This document shows, piece after piece, positions 1 through 11,900 of a stretch of DNA of 64,000 bases. Each line of letters opens with the position of its first letter. Position 1 is the stretch's first letter. The notes beneath the pieces are model-generated. The model made no database searches. It was not told where the DNA came from and saw only the letters and a list, made by a program, of their open reading frames with translations. The translations under genes were made by a program, and so were the position numbers. This DNA is from Stomorhina lunata (Eukaryota > Arthropoda > Insecta > Diptera > Rhiniidae), in NCBI GenBank assembly GCA_933228675.1, contig OW121740.1, positions 55,615,000 to 55,678,999 on the forward strand. The letters run 5' to 3'.

Positions 1-800
1 CCGATACGAACGAAGGTGTTTAACGCAATGTCTGAGTTTGGCAACCCTATGAAGTTAATGAGACTATGCAGGATGACATAAGAGTCCTTCATAACTAAAC
101 GGGGATTCCGAAAAGGCGATAGTTTGTCATGGTAGCTGCCGCCTTTTCGAGAAGAAATCTAATAAAATGGGTCTAGTTGTCAATGAATCAAAAATAAAAC
201 TGATTGTTTCTACAAACAGAAAGTTCACAATAGTTGGACCACAAGTTGTAAAAGAATTTGTTTACAACATAAATAACGATATAAGTTTCGAAATTAAACG
301 TAGAATCATGCTTGCTAATAGATGCTATTTTGGCCTAAGCAGGCAGTTAAGAAATAAAGCTCTTTCCGTTAGAACTAAAGACACGCTCTATAAAACGCTT
401 TTACTACCCGTGTTATTATATGGTGCAGAATCATGGGCACTTGAACAAGCAGATAAAGATTCTACGAAAAATCGTTGGACCAGTTTGCATCAACAATGAA
501 TATCGACATCGAATAAACCATGAATATCGACATAGTTAAACGCATCAAACAGCAGCGGCTGCGTTGGCTAGGAAATGTGCGAATGGATAAAAATACTCCT
601 GCAAGAAAAGTATTCAAAAACGATCCGGAATGAACTCGTAAAAGGGGACGTATGAAAATTCGATGCAAAGGCCAAGTAGAAGTTGAGGAAAATCTTTTAA
701 AGCTTGAACTACGAAATTGAAGAATTAGAATTCTAAAATATGCTCGACCTTTAGCTTTAACAGGTTGTAAATATAGGCCATTTAAGTAAAGTAAATACAA
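1..800 (+). mobile_element. LINE-b copy, 3' part, cut by the window edge
   Basis: This is the 3' end of a non-LTR retrotransposon family that recurs at least seven more times in the window. It carries remains of the RT, then the C-terminal tail and a 3' end reading GGCCATTTAAGTAAAGTAAA. The other copies end in the same place in clean TAAG repeats (for example near 14530, 33150 and 50630), so the tail is a short tandem repeat rather than poly-A. Both frame breaks and an internal deletion show it is dead. The clade is not determined. Confidence 0.75.
29..720 (+). pseudogene. reverse transcriptase pseudogene (LINE-b)
   Basis: The element's RT would copy its RNA at a nicked target. Frame fragments read VFNAMSEFG.P.KL.RLCRM, then TKRGFRKGDSLS (the motif before the palm active site), then directly MGLVVNESK at 167. 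The stretch that should hold the YADD box is missing, so an internal deletion near 140 removed the catalytic core. The 110-residue open piece (167-499) keeps the thumb and connection motifs EIKRRIMLANRCYFGLSRQL and LLPVLLYGAESW. After a stop, VKRIKQQRLRWLG and TRKRGRMK follow in other frames, the usual C-terminal block of such LINEs. It is non-functional; the family assignment is by motif only. Confidence 0.75.
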
Positions 801-1513
801 CGGGGAAATTTGATAGAGGGTAATTTTATTACAAAATTAACTTGATCAAGTAATCAATTAATCAACGCATAAATCACTTAGTAAAAAAGAGAAAAATACA
901 CTTTTGCGTTCATTATCATAAAGATAGTTTTTCTTTAAAAATATAAAAAAATCAATTCATTACCTTTTAGCTGGACAAATTTAATTCTAGCTTGACACTG
1001 GACAAGCACTAAAAAAGCTGGACAATCCAGTCGAATCCAGCCTGACTGGCAACCCTAGGTCAGTTGTTGTTGTTTGTTGGTTGGTGGTTATTGAACGATA
1101 ACCTTTTGACTCGATATGAATATCGCCACAATTCCAACAAGTACCGATGGCAAGTACAAATACTTACGTGTTTTTTCTTTGATATTACAAACATTTATTG
1201 CTGCAGTTTCTTTTAGATGTTGTTACTCGTATTTTAGTTTTTGTAGATGCAGCAAATTATTCCTTTGGTGTTGTTATTTATTTACAACCATTTTTTGCTG
1301 TTTCTGGAAACTTTTTTCCACTTTTTTTTAAGCAAACTGACAAATTGAATGAATAAAAGAGCAACAAGTGGTCGGTAATGGATGAACAGGCGGACAGGCC
1401 ACCAAACGGACAGACATACAGAGAGACTCATATACTTATAGAATTGTCTACTTTTTTAACTAAATAAATAAGTATTTGTACAGATGGAATAATTCCAACA
1501 AACAAAGAAATTC
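801..1513. other. unassigned AT-rich sequence
   Basis: I see no gene or defined repeat here. A small open frame at 1116-1331 is rich in Phe, Cys and Leu and has no recognisable motif; I do not treat it as coding. Confidence 0.4.
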
Positions 1514-1690
1514 ATAAATAGACCCAGCAAAACTTTGGTAATGGCAAGTACTCTGGTAACTGGTTTCCTTGTAATGTCTACAACATACCCTCCAAATAAC
1601 TAATAAGTTATTACAGAAGTACTTATTTGTAATTAAAATGGTAATTTGGACTGAATGGCCCAGGTTCGAATCCCACCAAGACCAACAATT
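1514..1690. repeat. short interspersed repeat with tRNA-like box and CCCAGCAAAAC end
   Basis: The left edge GACCCAGCAAAAC matches the edge of the repeats at 6180-6496 and 18007-18240. The right edge carries GGTTCGAATCC, a good Pol III B box, but on the opposite strand relative to that edge. The body resembles the other two only at the CCCAGC end. It may be a composite or a different SINE subfamily. Confidence 0.35.
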
Positions 1691-1825
1691 TTTTATACCC
1701 TTCACCAATAGGTGAAAGGGTATTATAAGTTTGTGATTCCGTTTGTAATTTTTTTATTAGTTATCGTAGACCCCATAAAAATTATACCGATCGACTCAGA
1801 ATCGGGAGGAGAATCGATTAAGCGA

Positions 1826-1877
1826 TGTCCGTCTGTCTGTCTGTCTGTCCGTCCGTCTGTCTGTCTGTCTGTCTGTT
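1826..1877. repeat. (GTCY)n microsatellite
   Basis: About 13 GTCT/GTCC units lie directly after GATTAAGCGAT. It is the proto-microsatellite of the enclosing element, not an independent tract. Confidence 0.85.
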
Positions 1878-2633
1878 GAAATCAAGTTTCTGAAGCCCCT
1901 GGAGGATGGACCTACATAAGTTATATACCAGATTTTAGGAAATTCTCCCGCAATGAACGCTATTAAATTTCATTAAAATCGGTTTATAAACACCGAAAAT
2001 ATCGAAAAAATACCAAAAATTAGACGAAAATTTAAACATTTTTGATTGAAACACACTTTTAAATAACAAGAGAAACAAGATACTCCTGGTGTACATGTGA
2101 TAATATATTATATATCAGATTTTAGGAAATGGTTCCCCAAAGCACTCTGTAAAATTTTATCAAAATCGGTCCATAAACAACTGAGATACCGCCAAAACAC
2201 TAAATTTGATGTATCGCAAATTGCCCAAAGTACGCATTAGGGAATGTTTGTTGAAAAAATGAAATGCAGAAATAGGAAAAACCATCCTCGTAGAGCACGG
2301 ACATACATACATTTTATATCAGATTTTAGGAAATTCCCCCGCCAAGCACATTATTAAATTTTATCGAAAGCGGTCCATAAACAACTGAGATATCGCGAAA
2401 ACACTACTTGTGATGTACAGCAAATTGCCAAAAGTACGTGTCTAAGAAATTTTGTTTACATTTTGTAAGTATTGTTTCAGCGATATCTCAGGTGTTTATG
2501 GACCGATTGTGATGACAGTGTTCTTTGTGGGAGGATTTCCTAAAATCTGATATATAAACTCCACAAATCTGATTATAAATACCATTCAAATTGTACCGAT
2601 CGACTCAGAATTGACAGGAGAATCGATTTCGCG

Positions 2634-2735
2634 ACGTCCGTCCGTCCGTCTACCTGTCTGTCCGTCCGTCTACCTTTCTGACCGTCCGTCCGTCTACCTG
2701 TCTGACCGTCCGTCCGTCTACTTGTCTGTCCTTTT
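2634..2735. repeat. second (GTCY)n tract with CTACCTGTCTG interruptions
   Basis: This is a compound tract of GTCC/GTCT units interrupted by roughly 28-bp-spaced CTAC boxes. The preceding sequence repeats the core found before 1826, which marks a second copy or an internal duplication. Confidence 0.75.
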
Positions 2736-4389
2736 TTCTGTTGTAGTCAAGTTTTTGGAGCTCCTGTTTTTTCGATATTTTAGATGTTTATTTTGATCAA
2801 ATTTAATAGCGTTCTCCGCAGCGGATTACCTAAATTATGATGCACACGGTAATTTGTGGTAGATATAATTTAGTGTCTGCTTTTTGAACATTATGATAAC
2901 ATTTGAGTATGTATTATAAAACAAATTATAGGTAATCTTCCTAGGAAGTACAAAAATGCAGCTAAGTACATGATATCCGTTCAAAACATATGTAGGTATG
3001 TATGTGTCTCACATATCAACGAAAATTTAAATTTTTTAATTGCAATTGGGAGAAATCCGTTCACGTTTGACAATTGCTCCCGTATAAGTTCGCCTAAGGC
3101 AATCTCTTAGTAGCTAATAAATGACAAATTATAATTATCTAATTATCTAATTAATTATAATTATCTATCTATTACAACAGATACGATGATGACATTTAGT
3201 ATAAAGACGTTGTAAAATATCGTTATTCAGGGCGATAGCGCCTAAAATAAACTTTCTAGAGAGACAACATTTGACAAAAGTATTTCTGATATTTTGAAAA
3301 GTTAGGCATTGAAAATGGGCGAGCTCGGTTCACATTTACTGTTATCTCCCATATAACCCCGACCAGGAATCACTTTAATGCTGATAATTATAATTGCACA
3401 AAGAACTAGAGCAAAACTTTCCACACATCCATCGGACAGATCGAAGGAACAATACATCCCAAATATTATTGTTGAAGTATTCATCTTAATTAGTTAACTA
3501 ACTTCAGATTAATAAGTAAATCTTCAATAAATTTTCCGCCAAAGCTGATATCCATTCACTTGAAAACTATATATTTCACGTATGTATCTAAAACTAAGAG
3601 TGTATACCTTATAATTCTAAGGCTTGTATACATTGACAATCATTGTTAAAGCTTTGACCTAAACCAGTTCAGAGTTTTAAATAACTAATCATGAACTTTT
3701 AATAGTTGGATAATTCGTATGAATTAAAGTACACAACCCTCACAGGGCACTGTATTTTTGGGTTGCATGCCAGAATACTTAATCTTCATCAAATCGATGT
3801 GCTGTTGCAAATCTTAGGGCATCTACATTTTGAAGCATCTTTTCTGTATGGTTTATCTGGTCTATCGAACTTTATTAAATGTTCGTAAAATAGACACATA
3901 TCACTTTAGAATCGAAGTGACGCTGCCTTCGACATCAGCCACCTGTCCAACCTAACCTTTGGGTCCATAACTATATTAGATGACGACGCTACCAAAAAGC
4001 TTTTCGTTTTCCGAATCTTAATTTTAAAGATTCTGTGCACATAATACTAGTATAACCAAATATTGCTAGGAATTACATTTAGTATGAACAAAAGAAAATG
4101 AATATACATATGAAGCATTTGTGTGGGGCTCAAATAAGACAGTAATCAGAAACTTTATAATTATCAATACATTCTTACGATTTTGTACTTTACTTTTGGA
4201 ACACCATTGGTGAAGGGTATCCAAGATTCGACAAAGCCGAATATACCACTCTTACTTGTTTTAATTTTTTTATTAAAAAAGTCTTTTTAAATGATTTTTT
4301 AATTTTAAGAACTTAAATATTACCTTTTGTAAAAAAAAAAAATTGGAAAACTAACTCACGGTAATGAAAAACCACCATCATGAGTTAAT

Positions 4390-4626
4390 TTTGATTATGT
4401 AGGCGATGTTGGATACCAATCAGAACCGTGTTTGGTTCTAATTGGTCTTAACTTGGTAAGTCCAGACATATTTTGGTCATTCTTTATCTCAACAGTGGAC
4501 TATAAAACAACAGCTTGGCCTATAAAATTGTAGAATATTTACACAAGATCAAAGTCCACGGAATTCTAAAGTATGCTCGGACTTTGACCTTATCAGGTTG
4601 TAACTATAGGCCATTAAAGTAAGTAA
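4390..4626 (+). mobile_element. LINE-b 3' fragment
   Basis: GATGTTGGATACCAA..TTGGTCTTAACTTGG is the segment also seen at 32760 and, inverted, at 27545 and 44260. It is followed by ATGCTCGGACTTTGACCTTA..TATAGGCCATTAAAGTAAGTAA, the family's 3' terminus. The LINE region between them is deleted. Confidence 0.6.
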
Positions 4627-4843
4627 GAGTCAATGTTATATAAAAACTTATACAAAAAGGTAGATTTAAATTGTTTAAGTCTTAAAATAATTAAAAAAAA
4701 ATTTCTTTATTGTTTACTATTATTAAACGTTTACAAAAAATCATATAGAAATATTTTTCCAAAAATTACAACAAAGCAAAAAAATCAGGGGAAACAAAGT
4801 TATTATCACATGATTTTGGATCTAAAAATAAAAATTTTATATA
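4627..4843. other. unassigned AT-rich sequence beside a mariner
   Basis: Only low-complexity A/T-rich sequence with a lysine-rich open frame running into the mariner end; no gene is supported. The TA at 4842-4843 is the mariner target duplication. Confidence 0.4.
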
Positions 4844-6146
4844 TCGGGTGGTTAAATTTCAAGGGCCGATGTTGATTTTGAATAAAACACAAACTATTTA
4901 GGAAATTATTGTAATTTTATTTTATTATGATATATTGGTATTACCCAATTATGTATGGAACAAAATATCGGCCAAATGGACGCCACGACCACGGCGGCAC
5001 ACCTCCATCCGATGGTCCAAATTTTCGATGACCCTGAGGCATAATGGAGGTTCTATGCCGTTAATGTGCCGAATTATCTCATCCTTTAGCTCTTGAATTG
5101 TTGCTGGCTTATCGACGTATACTTTTTCTTTCAAATAACCCCAAAGAAAAAAGTCCAACGGTGTTAAATCACATGATCTTGGCGGCTAATTGACATCGCC
5201 ATTACGTGAGATAACACGGCCATTAAATTTGTTGCGCAAAAGAGCCATTGTTTCGTTAGCTGTGTGGCAAGTGGCACCGTCCTGCTGAAACCACATATCG
5301 TCCACATCCATATCTTCCAATTCTGGCCATAAAAAGTTCGTTATCATCTCACGATAGCGAACACCATTCACAGTAACTGCCTGACCGGCCTCATTTTGGA
5401 AAAAATACGGCCCGATGATGCCGCCAGCCCATAAACCGCACCAAACAGTCACTCTTAGTGGGTGCATTGGTTTTTCGACAATCACTCTTGGATTATCATT
5501 CGCCCAAATGCGGCAATTCTGTTTATTGACGAATCCACTAGGTGAAAATGTGCCTCATCACTGAATATGATTTTCTTCGAAAATTGATCATCCACTGTTG
5601 CCATTTCTTGCCACCATTCTGCCCATTCACGACGTTTGGAATGGTCAAGAGGCTTTAGTTCTTGAGCCAATGGCACCTTGTAAGCGTGTAAATGCAAGTC
5701 TTTATGCATAATGTTCATCAACGACGAGCGTAAGAAGTGCAATTGTTGGGCACGACGACGAGTTGAGGTGGACGGCTCTTCAGCCACATTATCGCGAACA
5801 GCAGCAATATTTTCTGCAGTACGAGCTGTACGAGCATGCACTGGTGTTCTCACATCTTCCACAGACCCGGTTTGCTCTAAATTTTCCACGATTTTTGCTA
5901 TTGTAAGCACATTTGGACGATCAAATTGACCAAAAAAATCACGAAGTGCACGATATGCATTTTGATTTGAACGCCCATTTTCATAATAAGTCTGGATAAC
6001 TTTAACACGTTGTTGGATTGTGTGTCTCTCCATGGTTCAAATTGAGTAAGTCTGAAATAGAGAAATGTGAAATAAAATTCGGAAAAAAACTTGGCGTTTA
6101 GGTGTGGTTCACATTCAACATCGGCCCTTACAATTTAACCACCCTT
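4844..6146 (-). mobile_element. complete mariner-type transposon (1303 bp)
   Basis: The inverted ends 4844-4875 and 6115-6146 are 32 bp and share GGGTGGTTAAATT and AAGGGCCGATGTTGA with few mismatches. Each is flanked by TA (4842-4843 and 6147-6148), the obligate Tc1/mariner target duplication. The size is typical of mariners. One transposase gene fills it on the minus strand. Both ends are present, so the copy could still be mobilised in trans if a matching transposase exists. Confidence 0.9.
4949..6033 (-). pseudogene. mariner-like transposase, one frameshift and one stop
   Basis: The product would be a DDD cut-and-paste transposase. The N-terminal half (6033-5482, 183 codons) has the helix-turn-helix region with VKVIQTYYENGRSNQNAYRAL, a GSVEDVR.P linker and HKDLHLHAYKV. 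The first catalytic Asp is in IFSDEAHF. A one-base frameshift just after HFHL, near 5535, moves the frame to 5485-5186. That frame holds VTVWCGLWAGGIIGPYFF and the second Asp in WFQQDGATCH. A Trp codon has become TAG near 5184 (expected NWPPRSCD). The frame then reads on to the third Asp in SCDLTPLDFFLWGYL and ends at HLADILFHT. The second and third Asp are 37 positions apart. Only two lesions separate it from an open frame, so it is a young inactivation. Confidence 0.9.
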
Positions 6147-6179
6147 TATTAATTATAAGCTGCCAAGTTTTCAACATAT

Positions 6180-6496
6180 GAAGTAGCTCAGTGGAAGAGT
6201 CTCCGCCTAGCACTCGTAGGGGTCTGGGTTCGACCCCCCATGGGGGGGCATACAAAAAAAATTTGTATTTCGTTTAAAAATATGTTTTTTTAAATAAAAC
6301 AACAACAACAAAAGTTTTTGTTGTTGTTTTCCAATTGCTAACCCAATTAATTACTTTTCTGCAATTGGTAAGTACTTGCCTCCAATGACATCCCCATGTT
6401 AAAGTAATGACTTAAACAGTAAATGAGTAAGTAGTTCGTGTTCAATAGTTTAGCTGTTCAACTCATTATTTGGTAATGAAAAGTTTTGCTGGGCAG
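6180..6496 (+). mobile_element. tRNA-headed SINE
   Basis: A roughly 70-base tRNA-like head is followed by a body with a (CAA)n/(GTT)n hairpin (about 6296-6335), and the element ends in AAAAGTTTTGCTGGGC. The body matches, inverted, the repeat at 18007-18240 at about 90 percent by eye. The head is absent there. The order (tRNA-like promoter, unrelated body, conserved 3' end) is that of a SINE; the LINE partner is not identified. Confidence 0.6.
6184..6237 (+). promoter_or_regulatory. Pol III internal promoter (A and B boxes), tRNA-like
   Basis: TAGCTCAGTGG (6184-6194) fits the A box and GGTTCGACCCC (6227-6237) the B box. A CCTA/TAGG anticodon-like stem with a 7-base loop lies between. The acceptor stem does not pair well, so I read it as a SINE head rather than a working tRNA gene. 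Confidence 0.6.
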
Positions 6497-7031
6497 GAAC
6501 AAAATTCAGCCTTTAGTCAAAAGTTGGGCGTTAATGTTGCGTTGTTTAGTTGCATTCAGTTTTACTAATAAGCAGCAACATTTTTTTGATGTTGCTGTTG
6601 CTTCCTTTGTGGAAACACTTTGAACAAGTACTTGTTGGATTTAATGCAACGCTCAGAGCTGTATAGAAAATACTTTGTTAGTCTTTATGTTGTTGCTTGT
6701 TGTTTGTACACACTTTAGCTGTTTTTGCTTTTTTGTTGCCAACATAAAACACTTTGTTGTTGCTGGTGCTAAGTAAAATGCATTATTTTTTTAGGCATGT
6801 AAAAAAGTACTTAAAACAAACAAAAACAATTGCACAAAAAGTATTTGAAAGCATCACCAATTTTATTTTAAATTTGGAATCTTTAAAAGTGTTAAGAACA
6901 TCATCTTTGGTATGTTTTTGTTAGTAATTTAGACGGAATATTCAAGTCATTACAAGGTCATTACAAATATTTAGGATCCCATTGCCAGAGTTTTGTTAGG
7001 TTTTAGCGAAATTTGAGAAGTTTATATGTAA
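6497..7031. other. unassigned sequence rich in TTGTTG
   Basis: No gene or defined repeat seen; TTG/GTT-rich low-complexity sequence. Confidence 0.4.
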
Positions 7032-7852
7032 GTACCTGGTTGACCGAGCCTTGCTCGGGGCTTTATGATAAGCACTTTGAGGCAAATCTTTGCAACATCT
7101 TGGCAACATCTTCGCTAAAGAGCATAACATGATCAAACTTACAGTTTACTATTCTATAAAGAACATACATACAGACAAACATTCATTTGTTTTAAAATTA
7201 TAACATTACTAATTTTTTCCCCATTTTATCCCCTAATTTCAAAAAGTTCCATATGCATAATTGGTACTTCTTTGGTACCAATTGAATTCGGTACATTTTA
7301 TTAGAAAGCAGTTAACATAATTTTCCTATTCATATTACTTTTGTAGATGTTAAGTTATCAGTTTATCCCTTTTTTACACATTTTGGCCACAAAATCATAA
7401 AAGTACCAAATACGTGTTCAATATTTCTTTCACATCTATTGATTGCAGTACAAAGTTTTTTTCTATATTCCTTAGTTTAAAATATAAGAGAGGGTTAAAA
7501 AGGTACCAAAAAAACTATTTTCACCCTTTTTTACCCCTTATCGGACATAGTTTCAAAAAAGTACCAAACACCTGTCCGTTTATTTTCATAGCTGTTTAAA
7601 ACGTAATTTAAATTTTGTTTCTATACCTATTACTTAAGGAGATATAGCGTTTTCGATTTTTTCCCCTTTTTACCCGTTTTTACCCTCTTAGAGGCAAAGG
7701 TTCCAAAAGTCCCTTCTTCTTCGACCTATACATCAAAAAAGATACCCACTGTCCAAATTTTATCAAAATCGTTAGAGCCGTTTTCGAGATAGCCATTCTA
7801 TATATATATATATATATATACAATTATTGCTCGTTTAAGAATATAAGATAAG
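7032..7852 (+). repeat. interspersed repeat N, short copy
   Basis: It starts GTACCTGGTTGACC then GAGCCTTGCTC (a small hairpin) and ends in a (TA)n tract followed by GCTCGTTTAAGAATATAAG. A nearly identical second copy lies at 25408-26995. The two agree almost base for base from about 7115 to 7852. This copy has a single version of the segment that is expanded to several 132-bp units in the other. No coding capacity; class unknown. Confidence 0.75.
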
Positions 7853-8971
7853 TTTATATATTGTGACGAATTTTTAAATTATCCGCCCTATTTTGCAAAG
7901 TTCACTACTTTACTCTAGATTGCCGAAGGAAGTCATTTTGACTGATTTCCAATTAAATTAATGAAAACAATTGTGTACATAAAGGCACAGTTTTCTATGG
8001 TACTGAAATTGGGCAAAATCGGTTAACATTTGACCATAGCTCCCGTATAACCTCGTCTAGGCTAATCGCTTATTTGCTAATAAATGACAAATTATAACAG
8101 CTATGATGACAAAATTTGGTATCTAGAAGTTTTACATAAGCACTAGGTAGCATATAAAACTTCATCGAAATCGGTTTACATATAACCATAGCTCCCATAT
8201 AAAAAACTTACGGAAACAGCCTAAATTCCACCTGAAATTCACTTAAATGTCAATAAATGATAAACTGTAACAGCCACTAAATTTAGCACAAGGAAGTCTT
8301 ATGTGAATGCCAGTCAGTGTGCAAAATTTTGTCACAATCGGTCGCCATTTGACCATAGCTCCCATATAAAAAACTTATAAAAACACAAAAATACAAAAAG
8401 ATATGGAGATTTATGCCCCTCTGTCCGTCAGATAAAAGAGCGACAACTCCTTAACTACAAAAGCTAGAGAGATAAAATTGTACAAAAGTATTTTTGATAT
8501 GTAACAAAAGTTGTGTACTGAAAATCGGTTCACATTTAGTTAGAGCTCCCATACAACCCCGCCCCGGGAGACATATGAATGCTGATAAATTGAGTACAAT
8601 TGTAATAGCTATGATGACTAAATTTAGAATAGAGAAGTTTTATGTAACTATTGGTCAGTATATCAAATTTTATAGGAATCGGTCCATATTTGACTATAGC
8701 TTTCATATAAAAAACACTCCCGGAAACCAAAAAATATTTAGCAAGGACCAGCTAGAAGCTATTAAATTAGAAACTGTGCCAGCTATTGCCACTAAATTTT
8801 GCAAAAATAAGCTGTATATAAATACGAGCCAATTTTGATACAATCGGTCAACATTTGGCTATAATTCTTATATATATATATATATATTACATCCCCTTTT
8901 TTATATCTACAATCAAAAAGATTCTGCAGCATATAAAAATTATGTATATGGTAGATGCATTAGGAACTCCT

Positions 8972-11900
8972 CGTCCCCTTAGTAAAACAATAGTGTATAA
9001 TTTTTTTGCCATTTCGAGATAATCAAGTTTAAAGTTTTTGTGTTATTAGACATCTAGGAAAACAGTAATATTTTAGAAAATAATCGAAGTTTTTAAGTTG
9101 TGGTCATTTAGATATATGGTGGAATAATGAGGCTACTTGTATGTGATATTTTATTAATTTACAAGTTCTTAAATTGCAAGTAAATGGGGCTCAAAGTAAC
9201 ACGATGTCATTGAGGCTATTTTATTTGTTTTATGATATGTATGAAAATCATTATACACTATTTTATTTGAGTCTTTTTTGTTGGACGAACGTTCATGTAG
9301 GAAAACATAGTATTTGTGTTTAGTAATCCATTTTATTAATAATTCACTGTCATTTTATGATATTTTAATGACACATTGTTAATTTTTTGGCAATACAGTT
9401 TCTACACAGTTTTAATTAATTTAAAAATACATGAAAAAAGACAATATTCAACAACATTCATCTACGGAACTATCCTCCTCCACATCGGGCTCATCTAAGC
9501 AATTTTTATTTCCCTCATGTTTAAGATTAAGATAAAAAGAATGAAATTCTTTAGGAATGACATTTTTGACACACAGCCCCTTAAGATCTTTGTACTTTAA
9601 GGAAGATATGGTAAGCTGTTGTTTAAATTTAGGGCACAAATTTTGGCTGCAATAGTTATAAGTCGTTGATTTCTTTCTCTTTTGTCCCATTATGTCAATT
9701 GTTTGCCACTCGGAGTCCCAATTTTCCTTGTAGAGCAGCGAATTATTTAGGATTATCTTTCTCCACTTTAATTTGCTTAATCTTCAACCAATTTACTGAG
9801 GTGTTTTCAATATTTTTTTTGAAAGTGTGCCCTAATCTGCTGAACCATTCCTTGAGATCATAAATGTCGTACCAGAACATTCTTTTTACAATGTATGGTT
9901 GATTTCTTCAGGCCAACCGCAAGATCGTTGGCCATTCCTCGGGAGAGTAAATTGGTATATTTCGTTTGGCACGTTCAATTGTCGAGTGCATACAATCCAC
10001 CTCCATTTGTGTGTGGCCGCTCTCTAAATACTTTGACGTAATAGTATTTAAGTTCAACTTACGAATTATGTAAAAAAGCAGCGCTGCAATATAACGATTC
10101 CTATTCTGTCCACCACAACAATCAGAATAAAAAATTACATCAGTTACATTTTTATCGAATGAGCTCAACATTTTTATAATTGTGGTCCCAATCTCGTCCG
10201 AACCTCTTTGTCCCTGTGTTTCATCCCACAAGAAACAGTAGCCTTCCTTCGACGCAAGATCGAAAAATGTATTATTGAAAGTAGCAAACTTCCTTGAGTA
10301 ATACAATGAACTTACATTGCTGCATGGACTTGTCAAAACATACTGTAAGTCAAAAGTTAATACTCTCAATTTGCTGTTAGTTTTTGCCTCTTGTTTATCG
10401 GCCTATTTTTCTTCCCTAGCCCTCTCCTTGTATGTTTAATATGTTCATTGTACGCTTCTTGCAAAATCTCCTTGTCGTCAGAGTTTCGATATCGTTCGCA
10501 TGTGTAGCATGTATCCTTCTTCGGCTTATGAAAAGAATAATTATAATATATTCGTTGCAGAAAATACGTCTGTAAATACTTTCCTTAATGGAATTGCCTT
10601 CATGCTTTTCATTAAAAAGTTGAAACATTTTTGAAATGTTTAAATTAGAGGCAAGATATAAACGTTTTGATTTAGAGCGAGTATAGTGGCTCTTCACAGC
10701 TGGAAAGTACTCAATATGCTCCTTAATTATTCTTCTGGTTTCTTCATCAATTTTTCGATGATGGGTATCTATTACGTTCTTATCTTCACATTTCTTTATG
10801 AAAACCGAAATAGATCCATCAGATATATTCAGTGTTTTCAGAAAGAACTGCTTGCATACTTGTTTAGACCTAAGAGTATATGTTAGAGTCCTGTTTCTTC
10901 GGGAGCTGCCAACAAGAGACCTTTTGCATTTCTTAACTTGTATGCACTGTCTTAAGTACAACTGTTGTTTTCCGTAGTCTGAAAGTTCCCAAAACTCGGC
11001 GTTAATCGCAATACGTTTTTTATTGTTAATCTGCTCAATGCACTTGTGCCGACATTTGCAATTCACCGATTTTGGCAGTCGCTCCTTAATCAATTTCCCC
11101 CTTTTGGTCACGTAAGCTTTTCCTGACTGCCTTTTGTTCTTTCGAATATTTTGCATCCACACATGCGCCTCTGTCTATAACATTTAATATAACCGTTAAT
11201 GTAAATTTATGTGAGTAATCACAAATAACCCAAGTCGTTCCCTCCGGATTTTACCTTCCTCTTCCGAGTAGATGTCTTGAGCTCTATCTTCTCGTTATTG
11301 GTGTCGTCTGCAGTCAAAACCTCCATGTCCTGGTCTATTTCAGGGTTCTCTTCCTGTGTCGTAATGACTACGTCGAACTTCTCTGCTTTCGACTCAGTAT
11401 CTGCTTCTGCCTCTTCATCTGTTTCAGGAACATAATCGTCCGAAGATCCAGCGGAGAAATCTTCTTCGTCCGATGTACCAAGTGCATAATCATTAAAGAA
11501 TTCTTCCGAGAATATAGCCCTTGCCTCTCCATTAGTCTCCAGAGTAGTTTTATCTGATAAGTCCATAGAAAAATTTATGTTGCCCTCAGCGTCACACTGA
11601 TTATCGTTTCATAGTAATACTCACCGTGACTTGATAGATCCATTTTTTCACAATGTTTTTGCAATAACACACTAGAAAAATCACAATTTTTCTGTCTATG
11701 TTTTATCTAAGCAAATGCTACAATCTGTCAAAGAGTTATAATATTTTATATATTTTATCAGGAAGGTTATTTGATTCGAAAGAAAATTCTATCGAATTAG
11801 GTACACATTGAAATTCGAAAGCTCTCTCGAATCGAATTGCACAGTAACCCGCCAGACTTAGGCCACCTTATTAGCCGCTTTTATTAAAAAGTATTTTTTA

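Larger units (their letters stand above)
1692..4260 (+). mobile_element. mini-me-like (GTCY)n element, rearranged
   Basis: It starts with TATACCCTTCACC followed by a small hairpin, and ends with TGGTGAAGGGTAT then TTCGACAAAGCCGAA and CTCTTACTTGTT. The same ends occur at 38886/40769 and 12636-12702. After the start comes CGACTCAGAA..GAATCGATT and a (GTCY)n tract, the layout described for mini-me elements of dipterans. Inside are repeats built on TATATCAGATTTTAGGAAAT and TCCATAAACAACTGAGATA, three direct (around 1930, 2105, 2305) and one inverted (2470-2560). A second start-like core with (GTCY)n lies at 2595-2745, so this is probably a nested or duplicated copy. There is no coding capacity. 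Confidence 0.7.

Noticed and set aside
1116..1331. Cys/Phe-rich 71-codon frame
   Set aside because: Low complexity, no motif, no conserved copy; cannot be supported as a gene.
5711..5929. 72-codon plus-strand frame
   Set aside because: Antisense shadow of the first mariner.
6180..6260. Functional tRNA gene
   Set aside because: The acceptor arms do not pair and the sequence continues into a SINE body.
7797..7821. (TA)n tract as an independent microsatellite
   Set aside because: It is part of repeat N; the other copy has the same tract at the same place.
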